Origin: Perca fluviatilis | Taxonomy: Eukaryota; Chordata; Actinopteri; Perciformes; Percidae | Direction: 5' to 3' | Assembly: GCF_010015445.1 (NCBI RefSeq) | Contig: NC_053116.1 | Location: forward strand, 35,448,785 to 35,512,784 | Length of the DNA: 64,000 bases | Part shown: positions 35,237 to 46,600 of the stretch, piece by piece | Position numbering within the stretch: the stretch's first letter is position 1 | Layout: every line of letters starts with the position of its first letter | Program-made: the position numbers and the translations under genes | Notes under the pieces: generated by a model | Databases searched by the model: none | What the model was told of the DNA's origin: nothing | Seen by the model: only the letters and a program-made list of their open reading frames with translations

Positions 35237-36864
35237 CAGTGCCTTGCAAAAGTATTCGCCTTCGAACTTTTCGACCTTTTGCCACATTTCAGGCCTCAAA
35301 CATAAAGATATAAAACTGTGATTTTTGTGAAGAATCAACAACAAGTGCGACACAATCATGAAGTGGAACGAAATTTATTGGATATTTCAAACCTTTTAAA
35401 CAAATAAAAAACTGAAATATTGGGCGTGCAAAATTATTCAGCCCCCTTTTAAGTTAATACTTTGTAGCGCGCCACCTTTTGCGTGCGATTACAGCTGTAA
35501 GTCTCTTGGGGTATGTCTCTATCAGTTTTGCACATCGAGACTGACATTTTTGCCCATTCCCCCTTGCAAAACAGCTCGAGCTCAGTGAGGTTGGATGGAG
35601 AGCGATGTGAACAGCAGTTTTCAGTTCTTTCCACAGATTCTCGATTGGATTCAGGTCTGGACTTTGACTGCGGCCATTCTAACACCTGGATATGTTTATT
35701 TGTGAACCATTCCATTGTAGATTTTGCTTTACGTTTTGGATCACTGTCTTGTTGGAAGACAAATCTCCGTCCCAGTCTCAGGTCTTTTGCAGACTCCATC
35801 AGGTTTTCTTCCAGAATGGTCCTGTATTTGGCTCCATCCATCTTCCCATCAATTTTAACCATCTTCCCCGTCCCTGCTGAAGAAAAGCAGGCCCAAACCA
35901 TGATGCTGCCACCACCATGTTTGACAGTGGGGATGGTGTGTTCAGGGTGATGAGCTGTGTTGCTTTTACGCCAAACATAACGTTTTGCATTGTTGCCAAA
36001 AGTTCGATTTTGGTTTCATCTGACCACAGCACCTTCTTCCACATGTTTGGTGTGTCTCCCAGGTGGCTTTTGGCAAACTTTAAACGACACTTTTATGGAT
36101 ATCTTTAAGAAATGGCTTTCTTCTTGCCACTCTTCCATAAAGGCCAGATTTGTGCAGATAACGACTGATTGTTGTCCTATGGACAGAGTCTGTCACCTCA
36201 GCTGTAGATCTCTGCAGTTCATCCAGAGTGATCATGGGCCTCTTGGCTGCATCTCTGATCAGTCTTCTCATTGTATGAGCTGAAAGTTTAGAGGGATGGG
36301 CGGGTCTTCGTAGATTTGCAGTGGTCTGATACTCCTTCCATTTCAATATTATCGCTTGCACAGTGCTCCTTGGGATGTTTAAAGCTTGGGGAAATCTTTT
36401 TGTATCCAAATCCGGCTTTAAACTTCTCCCACAACAGTATCTCGGACCTGCCTGGTGTGTTCCTTGTTCTTCATGATGCTCTCGGCGCTTTACACGGACC
36501 TCTGAGACTATCACAGAGCAGGTGCATTTATACCGGAGACTTGATTACACACAGCTGGATTCTATTTATCATCATTAGTCATTTAGGTCAACATTGGATC
36601 ATTCAGAGATCCTCACTGAACTTCTGAAGAGTGTTTGCTGCACTGAAAGTAAAGGGGCTGAATAATTTTGCACGCCCACTTTTTCAGTTTTTTATTTGTT
36701 AAAAAGTTTGAAATAGCCAATGAATTTCGTTCCACTTCATAATTGGGACCCACTTGTTGTTGATTCTTCACAAAAATTACAGTTTTATATCTTTATGTTT
36801 GAGGCCTGAAATGTGGCAAAAGGTCGAAACGTTCAAGGGGCGAATATTTCTTCGCAAGGCACTG
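35237..36864. mobile_element. Tc1/mariner element
   Basis: Ends CAGTGCCTTGCAAAAGTATT on the left and the inverse GCAAGGCACTG on the right, flanked by TA on both sides. Inverted repeats extend for about 200 bases with some divergence. At 1628 bp it is full length for a fish Tc1 element. The transposase, on the minus strand, is broken into three frames. Confidence 0.9.
35449..36514 (-). pseudogene. Tc1-like transposase, frameshifted
   Basis: Frame one (36080-36514) has the helix-turn-helix part (LNIPRSTVQAIILKWK, then RRPMITLDELQRS-like KRPMITLDELQRS) and RTTISRYLHKSGLYG. Frame two (35799-36044) has WSDETKIEL with the first catalytic Asp. Frame three (35449-35901) has MVWACFSSAGTGKMVKIDGK, QQDSDPKRKAKSTMEWF with the second Asp, then HIQVLEWPQSKSRPE, where the usual region around the third acidic residue is scrambled by a frameshift. 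At least two frame breaks and loss of the third catalytic motif make it inactive. Movement of this copy would need enzyme from elsewhere. Confidence 0.85.
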
Positions 36865-37130
36865 TATCATATGCTGAAGTATATTTCTGGAGTGTTAAAG
36901 ATTAAAGGAAAAAAAACAAGAACCGTACAGAATCGAAAACCGTGACCCTAAAACCGTGATACGAACTGAACCATGGGTTTTGTGAACCGTACCACCCCTA
37001 ATAGAAACATATGAAACTAAAGATTGATTTTTTAGCATGTAGCTCTCTAGTAGATTAGACAAAATAAAAGTTAAGTATCTTCATATACAAGTTAAGTATC
37101 TTCATATGTAACCTCTTTGTGTGTTGACAG

Positions 37131-37286
37131 GTTCTGGTTTAAAGATAAAGACAGCATGTACGACTACCTCAGATACAGTTTGTGAACCACTGGAGGGATT
37201 CTACTGTCTGTTCTCTCCAGGAAACAGCTGTGTGGAAGCACAGAAACACAGCAGCTGTCAACCAGGACAATATATCAGCCAAAAAG
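37131..37286 (+). CDS. Locus C CRD3 exon
   Basis: 156 bases, phase 1 to 1, acceptor TGTTGACAG, donor GTTAGT. It reads [19 protein letters not shown], then [15 protein letters not shown] and GQYISQK. It is intact. No CRD1 or CRD2 exon was found in the 8 kb upstream, which is filled with transposons, so locus C is either 5'-truncated or depends on the CRD exons of copy B, 13 kb away, whose phase-1 ends would fit. Confidence 0.8.
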
Positions 37287-38043
37287 GTTAGTTCATCGTG
37301 CTGAATTTAGGAGTATAGGTATAGTTTAAGATTTAAATGAGAACACCAAAGTTCAGTGAAAATGCCCTTATGAACTTAAAGCTCCCATATTGTAAAACAA
37401 GTGAGATGCCATATCTTTTTATTTATTAAGCAGGTTGAGGTGGTGTATAAATATGAGTAAAGCATAAAAAACCACACTCAATCCTCAGAGAAATGCAAAC
37501 AGCCCGTATGCATTTCTTTCCAGTTTGTCAATTTAAAAGACAATTTTACTTTACTTTACTGTAGTGCTGCTACAGTGCTGTTACAGTCATTCCCCTGCTG
37601 CAGTAAATGCAGGTATATTTAGACAGACAGTATGATATTGAACTTCCTCCAGTCGTTTGCTGATGACCTATCACATGACTGACACTCTGTACTTAGATTC
37701 TTTTGTCAACATCTGACCCGCCTCATGACAACTTAGTAAACTCCATCAGCTGATGAAGGTCATGAGATGTGTGGTGGGACCTTTTTTTTCATGTTCAGTA
37801 ATGGAGCAGGCCCAACCGTAGAATAGTATTTGTGCTGGCCTTCACAGGAATTAGTTGTTTTTACTGAAACATAAAAGCTTGTGAAAGATTATATTATGGG
37901 ACTTGAAACAAAGAAATGTCTGTGAAAAATCTCCACAATCAAATACTGTTTATTTTTTTTATCCACTGAAGAGAAATCAGACAGGTCTGATTGGATAAAA
38001 AGATATCATATAACACTTTGATTCCTTCATAATATGTATACTG

Positions 38044-38120
<77 letters not shown>

Positions 38121-38160
38121 AATCAATCAACTTTATTCAATTCCATAGAAACAACACAAT

Positions 38161-38238
<78 letters not shown>

Positions 38239-40964
38239 ATACAAAACATTTAAGAATGGTGCCGATGAGGCATCATTTTTTAAAACATATACAAGCTTCG
38301 AGTCCAATGTTTCCAAAAGCAAGATGTATACCTTGTGTCACTCTTAGAAACGTCAACTATGGACACAATGATCATATTTGTTGACCCAGTCAGTCTGCAC
38401 ATGAATCTATACATAAAAGTTCTCAAAACAGCATTAAAAGTGGGCACATTGTTAGACACAAACATTTCACTGGCACTACTCCCCCTAGGAATTTTAAGTA
38501 CAATTCTCAGTGCATCATTGTAAGCCACTTGAAGTTTTTTCATTTTCGACTCTCTAAAATTACACCACAGGTGGGCAGTATATAGTGGAGTGCAATAGGT
38601 TTTGCAGAGTGAGATTTTAACATCAGGGGTGCACATGTGGAATTTGCGTGCCAGCATATTTGCCTGCCCATACAGTTTTCCACACTGACGCTGCACATCA
38701 TCATCATCATCATCACAATGGTCATCTCTTATCACATGTCCCAAATATTTAACTTTCTTTACAACCTCTAGTGGTTCACCTGCCAATGAGAAAGAGGGAT
38801 AGAAACACTTCATATCCTCCTTGGTTCTGGCAATCAGTACCATACTCTTTATAGAGTTAAATTTTATATCAAACATTATTCCATATTGAGAACATATTCT
38901 AAGAAGTTGCTGCAGACCAGCACTAGAGGGAGACAGTACAACCAAATCATCAGCATAAAGCATATGATTAATGAGACTATCCCCCACCAAGCAGCCAGTC
39001 CTGCAGCCCCTTAACTCCCTAGATAAAAGATTGAATAGCAGCGGAGACAGAATTCCGCCCTGCCGCACTCCATTGGAGACATAGAAAGGGGTTGACAAAC
39101 TCGTCCCCCACCTGACTTGCATAGTTTGGTGAGAGTACCAGAACTGCAGTATCCTGATTAAATAAGAGGGGACACCACGCTCATGTAGTTTACCAAACAG
39201 TTTTCCATGATTAATACGATCAAAAGCCTTTGACGCATCCAGGAAACACATAAAGACTGTGCTATTGCGTGATCTGTACCTATAGACAATTTTATATATA
39301 TATATATAATTAATTTGTATTTGCAGGAACAGCATTAAGCGACACTGAGTGCTCTGACTGCAGAGATGGAACATTTTCCAATGGGACATTATTGACATCG
39401 TGTCAGCCACACACACAGTAAGTGAAGCTTCAGATCAGACATGGACTCACCTGAACTCTTCCAACAGCAGCATGGTTCCCTACACATGGTCCTGTCAAAA
39501 TGTCCCTCTATCATTCCAGATGTCAATCATTGGATCTTCAGCTGATAAAACCAGGAACTGCTTCAACAGATGCTGAATGTGGAGAAAAAAGTTCAGGAGC
39601 TGTGATCGGCGCTGTTGTGGGGGGGCTTGTGACCTGTTTAGTGGTCGGACTCCCAATAGCTCTGTTGTTCATGCTGCGTCTCAAAAAGAAGAAATACACA
39701 GGTATGATTGGCATTTAGACAATTAAAACATTTATGTTTTTAATACATAATATAATTGTCAGATCATGATGTTGTTGATTGAGGTGTTTTTCATTGGTAA
39801 TGTTTTATTACAGAAAGAAAAAGTAATGCAGACAATCCCCAACAGGTATGTTCTTTACTGTTATTACTCAGTACATGTTACTGTATGTACAGTACAATGT
39901 AGAAATGATTTCAGTAGTAGTAGTAATTAAATTATATCACTATTTTATCAGTACTTCAAAAACAGAGGTGATTTCTTTAAGACTGCAAGGGAAGCTCAGC
40001 TTCCCCTAAAATGTCAAAAAATGAATGGTCAAATATGTACTATTGTGTTAACATTTTATTCACTAAAAATGCCTTAGAACACGTTCATCTCCAAGACGAG
40101 TTAGTTCAGAATCAGCTACATATAGCAGGTCTACTGACTCGATTTCCTTCTCAAACATTCCCGTAGCGTCTCAGTGCATTCCCCTGTTGAAGCCTGGCGT
40201 CCAGGACTTCAATGGGACTGCTTTGAGCAGTTTTTCTCAGTGCTTCGAAACTAGATGGTCATTGGATAAATGCTGTGATTATGTCCCGCCCACGGACGCT
40301 CAGCGTCTCTCTGGGGGTGAATGGAGCAGTGCGCTGGCCTAGACTCCGGGCTTCTGCGTGATGATTGGAGGGTCTGTCGAAAGACTGCATCTCCATTTGA
40401 TTGACAGCGATTTTGTACTATAAAAAGTCGCCGAAGTTATTCGAACTCAGTCCCATCACGGATTTTGCAAGTGTAGTCGAAAGACAAACTGCTGCGACCT
40501 ATTTCTTGGTATTTGCTTGGCAAAATTGCTAGCCAATTTTCATCATACTTTTCATACAATTATACACCATATTCCTTGTTTCAGTTTAACCTAATTCCCA
40601 CATTTCCTCCTTCGAGTTTAATATTGTTTTGTTAGATCGTTCATTCATTCATTCATACAGTAGGCTAGGCTGGTGTCGTAGGGGTGAACTAACCAGCTAG
40701 CAAACTGCACACGATGGCAGACAATGCTAATATTGTTGACCTGGTTTTAGCAAAGCCATTTGAAAGTCTTCCTTACGAGAAGAAATTTAGAATTAAACAG
40801 CAGGACAGATCAACACCTAAGATTGATTTAGTGCAAAAGATAAGGCAAAGTAACAGTAACAGCTCTCCTGGTATGACAAAGTTAGCTGGCTTACTGGAAG
40901 TACTGTGACAAAGAAAATGTACTGCTGGCCATGCCTCTTGATGAAATTATTATTATTATAATTA

Positions 40965-40998
<34 letters not shown>

Positions 40999-41599
40999 CA
41001 ATATATATTATATTATTACTATAAATAAATGGACAATTTTTATGATGTAGGCTGAAAATGAGCTTCCCCTCTTGGAAAGACCAGCAGCTGCCACTGTGCA
41101 AAAAGGATAAACCACACCATCCACATGAAGAAGAAGAACAGCTGGTAAGACAGTGGTGAATTCTTCATTGAAATGTTCAGGTCTTTACAAATGTATAATA
41201 TGTTTCTGTTTAAACTCAATTTATTTCTCTCCTCAGGGTATGGCTGTGATCAATGAACACAGAGACAGTTCATCGGACACGTCAGAGGAAAGTTCCATGC
41301 AAGTCTTTTATTTCATAAGTCCACATTTATTTATTTCCGTGGACTCTTATTTAATGCCATATTTATTTATTTCCCTCTCTATTTATTTCCAGTTCTTCTA
41401 TGCAAATCAGGGGGCGTGGCTATTGCTCACATTTAGAACCGAGCCGTGTGCACCACGACCGAGTGCACCAAGACCGCAGCAGCGGTGCTCTGTACCCAGC
41501 ACACAGTCACTTATTCTGGGGATAACTGAACCACCAACTAGCGCTGACCTGACGGAGCAACACACCGGCTATTTCAGTAGACGTTTCTGTCCTCAATAA
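37131..41599 (+). CDS. TNFRSF14-like receptor, locus C, cassette C1
   Basis: Exons: CRD3 37131-37286, CRD4 39327-39417, TM 39520-39701, tail 39814-39845, a 48-base-type tail exon at 39952 that is split by a hAT element, and a last exon from 41237. CRD3, CRD4 and TM are intact and in phase. The split exon is phase 0 at both ends in copy B, so skipping it would keep the frame. The last exon reads [20 protein letters not shown] and then continues into inserted sequence up to a stop at 41597-41599. As a TNF receptor it would sit in the plasma membrane, bind a TNF-family or B7/BTLA-type ligand and signal through TRAF. The 5' exons are not accounted for. Confidence 0.6.
38047..38233. repeat. (TA)n tracts
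   Basis: Two tracts, 38047-38117 and 38166-38233, separated by the tail of an antisense LINE (AATTGAATAAAGTTGATTG on the minus strand). A third short tract is at 39294-39308 on the other side of the LINE. Confidence 0.95.
38119..39290 (-). pseudogene. LINE reverse transcriptase fragment in locus C intron
   Basis: The minus-strand frame is open from about 39290 to 38280 (about 335 residues). It shows the RT motifs in order: [43 protein letters not shown] with the catalytic YADD, then [11 protein letters not shown] and [22 protein letters not shown] run is an expanded GAT repeat. The N-terminal endonuclease is absent, so it is 5'-truncated. Its 3' end has AATAAAGTTGATTGATTG and lies in a (TA)n tract, probably the insertion target. 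The clade (Rex1- or CR1-like) could not be settled. Confidence 0.8.
39327..39417 (+). CDS. Cassette C1 CRD4 exon
   Basis: 91 bases, phase 1 to 2, TTTGCAG acceptor and GTAAGT donor. It reads [20 protein letters not shown] and SCQPHT. Intact. Confidence 0.85.
39520..39701 (+). CDS. Cassette C1 transmembrane exon
   Basis: 182 bases, phase 2 to 1. It completes CRD4 ([21 protein letters not shown]), then a Gly/Ser-rich stem and a helix ([26 protein letters not shown]) followed by the stop-transfer charges RLKKKKY. Intact, with seven Gs in the run where copy A has six. Confidence 0.85.
39814..39845 (+). CDS. Cassette C1 first tail exon
   Basis: 32 bases between ATTACAG and GTATGT; reads [11 protein letters not shown] and leaves in phase 0. 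Confidence 0.7.
39955..41104. mobile_element. hAT element with 8-bp target duplication, in a tail exon
   Basis: Element 39963-41096: left end CAGAGGTGATTTC, right end (reverse complement) CAGTGGCAGCTGC. Flanks TTCAAAAA and TGCAAAAA match at seven of eight bases. A motif AAGCTCAGCTTCCCC near the left end recurs inverted near the right. Inside are a ZMYM1-like transposase scrap and an (ATT)n tract at 40945-41000. At 1134 bp it is a deletion derivative. Confidence 0.85.
40714..40960 (+). pseudogene. hAT transposase N-terminal fragment (ZMYM1-like)
   Basis: Starts at ATG 40714 and reads [20 protein letters not shown], then [14 protein letters not shown]. After a frame change near 40870 it continues [19 protein letters not shown] and PCLL. 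The LxKPFxxLPxxEK start and the WLTGS..K.YCWPCLL block are those of the zinc-finger part of ZMYM1/TTF-type hAT transposases. The catalytic core is missing. Confidence 0.7.
41237..41599 (+). CDS. Cassette C1 last exon with extended C-terminus
   Basis: After CTCCTCAG the frame reads [20 protein letters not shown], then M, and departs from copies A, B and C2 at about 41299. It stays open for about 99 more residues ([20 protein letters not shown] onward) to TAA at 41597-41599. TSEE at 41279-41290 fits the TRAF2-type [PSAT]x[QE]E pattern. The extension is encoded by inserted repeat sequence, not by ancestral receptor sequence. Confidence 0.6.
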   Translation, partial: GMAVINEHRDSSSDTSEESSMQVFYFISPHLFISVDSYLMPYLFISLSIYFQFFYANQGAWLLLTFRTEPCAPRPSAPRPQQRCSVPSTQSLILGITEPPTSADLTEQHTGYFSRRFCPQ

Positions 41600-41775
41600 T
41601 TAAAAGTAAAACCTTTTAATATCTTTAACTAACTGATTCATTTGTATATGAATATTTACATTTATTTAATTATTTATGTATTTAATGCCTCATTTATTTA
41701 TTTCATGATGTATTTCAAAGGCACATTTTGCTTTCCACCAGAACGGGAGGGACTTTGCCTCTCTATCGAAAGGAG
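41299..41775. mobile_element. Insertion at the C1/C2 junction
   Basis: Sequence absent from the other copies, with several CATTTATTTATTTCC repeats (41330-41395 and inverse-like ATTTATTTATTTCAT near 41690) and GGGGGCGTGGCTATTG. Ends and class could not be defined. Confidence 0.4.
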
Positions 41776-42315
41776 GTGCTGCTACAGTGCTGTTACAGTC
41801 ATTCCCCGGCTGCAATAAATGCAGGTATATTCAGCCAGACAGTATGATATTGATCTTCCTCCAGTTGTTTGCTGATGACCTATCACATGACTGACACTCT
41901 GTACTTAGATTCCTTTGTCATCATCTGACCCGCCTCATGACAACTTAGTAAACTCCATCAGCTGATGAAGGCTACGAGATGTGTGGTGGACCTTTTTTTT
42001 TTTCTTCATGTTCAGTAATGAAGCAGGCCCAACCGTAGAATAGTATTTGTACAGCTGCCAAGCAGGCCTTCACGGGAATGAGTTGTTTTTACTGGAATAT
42101 GAAAGCTTGTGAAAAGATTATATTTTGGGACTTGAAACAAAGAAATGTCTGTGAATGTATTTTAAACTGTCTGCTTCCAAAATCTCAACAATCAAATACT
42201 GTTTTTTTATCCACTGAAGAGAAATCAGACAGGTCTGATCAGATAAAAAAGATATCATATAACACTTTGATTCCTTCATAATATGTATACTGAACTATAT
42301 AATTTGTATTTGCAG

Positions 42316-42406
42316 GAACAGCATTAAGGGACACTGAGTGCTCTGACTGCAGAGATGGAACATTTTCTGATGGGACATTATTGACATCGTGTCAGCCACA
42401 CACACA
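42316..42406 (+). CDS. Cassette C2 CRD4 exon
   Basis: 91 bases, phase 1 to 2; reads [20 protein letters not shown] and SCQPHT, identical in length to C1 with two changed residues (R for S, D for N). Intact. Confidence 0.85.
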
Positions 42407-42508
42407 GTAAGTGAAGCTTCAGATCAGACATGGACACACCTGAACTCTTCCAACAGCAGCATGGTTCCCTACACATGGTCCTGTCAAAATGTCCCTCTAT
42501 CATTCCAG

Positions 42509-42696
42509 ATGTCAATCATTGGATCTTCAGCTGATAAAACCAGGAACTGCTTCAACAGATGCTGAATGTAAAGAACAAAGTTCAGGAGCTGTGATCTACG
42601 CCGTTGTGGGGGTTGTGATCTTTCTCTGTTTAGTGGTCGGACTCGCAATAGCTCTGTTGTTTTTCAAGCGGCGTCTCAAAAAGAAGAAAGACACAG
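42509..42696 (+). CDS. Cassette C2 transmembrane exon
   Basis: 188 bases. It reads [19 protein letters not shown], then ECKEQSSG and a helix AVIYAVVGVVIFLCLVVGLA, IALLFF, followed by KRRLKKKKDTG. The helix is two residues longer than in C1 and more hydrophobic. Intact. Confidence 0.85.
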
Positions 42697-42808
42697 GTAT
42701 GATTGGCATTTAGACAATTAAAACATTTATGTTTTTAATACATAATATAATTGTCAGATCATTATGTTGTTGATTGAGGTGCTTTTCATTGGTAATGTTT
42801 TATTACAG

Positions 42809-43101
42809 GAGGAAAAAGGAATGCAGACAAACAACAGGTATGTTCTTTACTGTTATTACTCAGTACATGTTACTGTATGTACAGTAGAACGTAGAAATGA
42901 TTTTAGTAGTAGTAGTAATTAAATTATATCAATCTTTTATCAGTACGTCAAAAAGAATATGAAGAAAAAGCTGCAGGTAAGACAGTAGTGAATTCTTCAT
43001 TGAAATGTTCATGTCTTTACAAATGTATAATATTTTCCTGTTTAAACTCAATTTATTTCTCTCCTCAGGATGTGATAATTAAACACAGAGAACGTTCATA
43101 G
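42809..43101 (+). CDS. Cassette C2 cytoplasmic tail exons, ending early
   Basis: Exons 42809-42837 (GGKRNADKQQ), 42944-42976 (YVKKNMKKKLQ) and 43069-43101 (DVIIKHRERS, then TAG). C1 has TCG where C2 has TAG, so a substitution truncates the tail before the SEESS segment with the TRAF-type motif. The second exon is 33 bases, 15 fewer than in copy B, with no frame change. A receptor made from this cassette would have a short basic tail. Confidence 0.7.
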
Positions 43102-43975
43102 GACACATCAGAGGAAAGTTCCATGTTTGATAAAATCCAGTTGGATGCTGACACATTGTAAGTTGTACAGAAAGGAATCAGTCCAAGGTGAATTTTGGAC
43201 ACTGTGCTCCAAAGTGAACAGCTGCTGGTCTGCAGCCTGCATCATATTCTTCCAGAGATGTTACTGGACAGAGACTAGTCAGTCTGGAATAACAGCTTGG
43301 AGCAAGTCCCGGACTAAGTACGTATGTAACGGCTCCAGGCTCTTCACTCAGAACGTCTGCTCCATCTCTCTCACCTGGACATTTTGCTGCTTGTACAGTG
43401 AGCTCTCCTTGTGTGGAACACCTTAAAGACCAACATGTTCCCATCCCTGTCATTCCAAGCCACAGATCACCCAGACATCATGTGTCTGAAGGCAGGTATC
43501 ATCAGAGAGCTAACACCTGGCCCCCCTGCCCCCGCGGCCTCTTGCCTCTACTGAAGCCCCTCCTGACCAAGCTTCTGTCAGGACGGCTCTGCTCAACGCT
43601 CGCTCCCTTACCAACAAGACATTTCTTCTCAAAGATGGATTTTTTTAGGGAAAATTTGGATTTTCGGATCCTTACTGAAACCTGCCAGAGGAATACCGAG
43701 TATACGGCCATCATTGAACTTTGTCCTTCAGAGTGTAGCTTCATCAGGACACTGAGGCTGTCAGGGCGTGATGGTGGTCTGGCAGTGATTTTTAGAAATA
43801 GCTTTAACTATCGGTTGGTTAGGACCGACACTGTCCCCTCATTTGAACTCAATATGACTCGGAAAAAAGGAAAATCCTGCATTCTGCTTTTGCTACTAAC
43901 GTTTCAGGGACAGAACCGACCTCACGGCCCATCTGACCCTATCCTGTCTGATTTTACTGAGTTTTTATCTTGAGT
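43102..43975 (+). pseudogene. LINE endonuclease (APE-type) fragment behind C2
   Basis: Best of the three copies. After a 5' part shared with copy B, one frame (43398-43973) shows HFFSKMDFFRENLDFRILTE, then RLSGRDGGLAVIFRNSFNYR and SFELNMTRK. The start of the domain (NARSLTNKTFLLKD) is in another frame at about 43590-43635. Only the N-terminal third of the endonuclease is present; no RT follows. It probably forms part of the 3' untranslated region of the receptor transcripts. Confidence 0.7.
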
Positions 43976-45480
43976 TATGAAGTTGGACATAGTTTTAATT
44001 ATTAGTGGTTTTCATGTTGATGATGCTTCTAAGGCTGAATTTGAATTTCTTGATTTTACTGAGCTTTTCAACTTTATACAACATGTTTCTGGACCCACAC
44101 ATTTAATTCATTTTATATAAGAAGGGGACAATGTTACAAATTAATAAAACACATGATTATACACTACATGGGTTAAAAATGCAAGAATTGGCCAACAGGC
44201 CAACACATAAACAATTAGGGGCCGGTGTGTTGGAGCCATTAAACCACTTTGTTTTGTTTGTATAGGCTACCATGTTGGTTATGTCAATTAATGTGCAGTT
44301 TTATGTTTGAGCACTGGGTGGAGCACTACCTTTGGGAAGGCATAAAGGTAATCAGCCACAGGTACACAGGTGGGTGGCAATAGGGGAAAGCAGACAACTT
44401 TTCTCCGTGAAAATACTAAACCAGAAATGAAATGGACTGTATGCTTGTGCGACGGTAAGCAGGCCGTTACTAGAAATAAATGGGTCACAGCACCGAAATG
44501 TAGACAAATTGTGGACATTGATTATTGGCATGCAGAACATGCGTCCAAGCAAGTTCTCCCCTGTATTGGCCTAATGTAGGAGTTGATAAAAGACTCTACA
44601 GGCTATTTATCTTCTGTAGTCCCCTGGCCTCGACATTAAAAAGGCTTTTTAAAATAAGAAAAAACAAGAGAACAACACAAGCAGAACTTGGCACAAATAG
44701 TTTTAGTAGTTTTAGTATTGACCATCCATTGTTTTTGCTGATTTGTAAACGATCAATACGTGTTTAGTTATCTAATATGGTGTGGGACTATTTTCCACTC
44801 TCTTGGACCAAGTCACACAGTTCTCTCCTCAGGGTTTAACCACCGATAAATAAACACAGCAACAGTTTTAGAACACCAGTTGGATCCTGGCACGATGTCT
44901 TTGCAGTCTACAGTCTACGGCTAAATACCCTGTGTAGTCCACTTTGCAGGGAACTACTAGGAGATCACTGCCCCAAAGTAAACACCTGCTGGTCTAAGAG
45001 AGATGATACTGGACGGAGACAAAAGTCCTCCTGGAATAACAGCTTGGAGGACGGACTTAGTGTGTGACGGCTCAAGGCTCTTCATTTATTGGATAGCTGT
45101 GAAGGAATGTCTCTGTCCAAGTTGTTATGTGGTGCCTTGCAGCGTCCTCATGTAATTATACATGCACGTTTTATTGATCTTCTCTGGTGGTCACAGAGAG
45201 TTGGACCTGAACACTGTTAAGATACTGGACTCCAAGTATGAACTTGTTCATGTGTGTCTCTTTTCTCACCTTGGCTGCTGACATCAGAGACCACAGAGAC
45301 TCATCACTTCTCTTCTGATCAGCTGCTCAACTCACAACTCACAAAGTAGCCAGACACTGAAACGTTTGCCCTGACGGTTCAAGTCCCCGTATGGAACAAA
45401 ATACAGAGTGTGGGTTGGTAGCTGGAGAGGTGCCGGTTCAGTGTTTAATGTGTGTGCAACTGTACAAACGGTGAAAAAAA
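43976..45480. other. Flank of C2: duplicated sequence without genes
   Basis: The part up to 44980 is the inverted match of 2380-3100. At 44940-45075 a degenerate repeat of the LINE-linked sequence (ATACTGGACGGAGAC, AATAACAGCTTGGAG) occurs. 45155-45270 matches 10435-10565. 45410-45480 is a shortened SINE copy. The frames seen are short and unsupported. Confidence 0.5.
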
Positions 45481-45534
45481 AAGAAGTGAAAATTGTGAAT
45501 TTCCCCACGCATGAAATCAAACCATTTTAAAACT

Positions 45535-46600
<1,066 letters not shown>

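Larger units (their letters stand above)
39952..41144 (+). pseudogene. Cassette C1 second tail exon, split by a hAT element
   Basis: The exon begins TACTTCAAAAA at 39952 and its second half (CATCCACATGAAGAAG) resumes at 41105, ending before GTAAGA at 41145. Copy B has the uninterrupted 48-base form. Reading straight on into the hAT gives about 37 more codons before a stop near 40077. Confidence 0.7.
37563..43150 (+). repeat. Tandem duplication of the receptor 3' half
   Basis: The intron stretch 37563-38037 (starting GTGCTGCTACAGTGCTGTTA) recurs at 41775-42298, and exons CRD4, TM and tail follow in both. Unit 1 is longer because it holds a LINE and two DNA-type insertions. The junction at about 41775 joins inserted sequence directly to the intron of unit 2. 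Confidence 0.85.

Noticed and set aside
35513..36627. Plus-strand frames across the Tc1 element
   Set aside because: They are antisense shadows of the minus-strand transposase.
38034..38322. Tyr-Ile repeat frames on both strands
   Set aside because: Translation of (TA)n tracts, no protein evidence.
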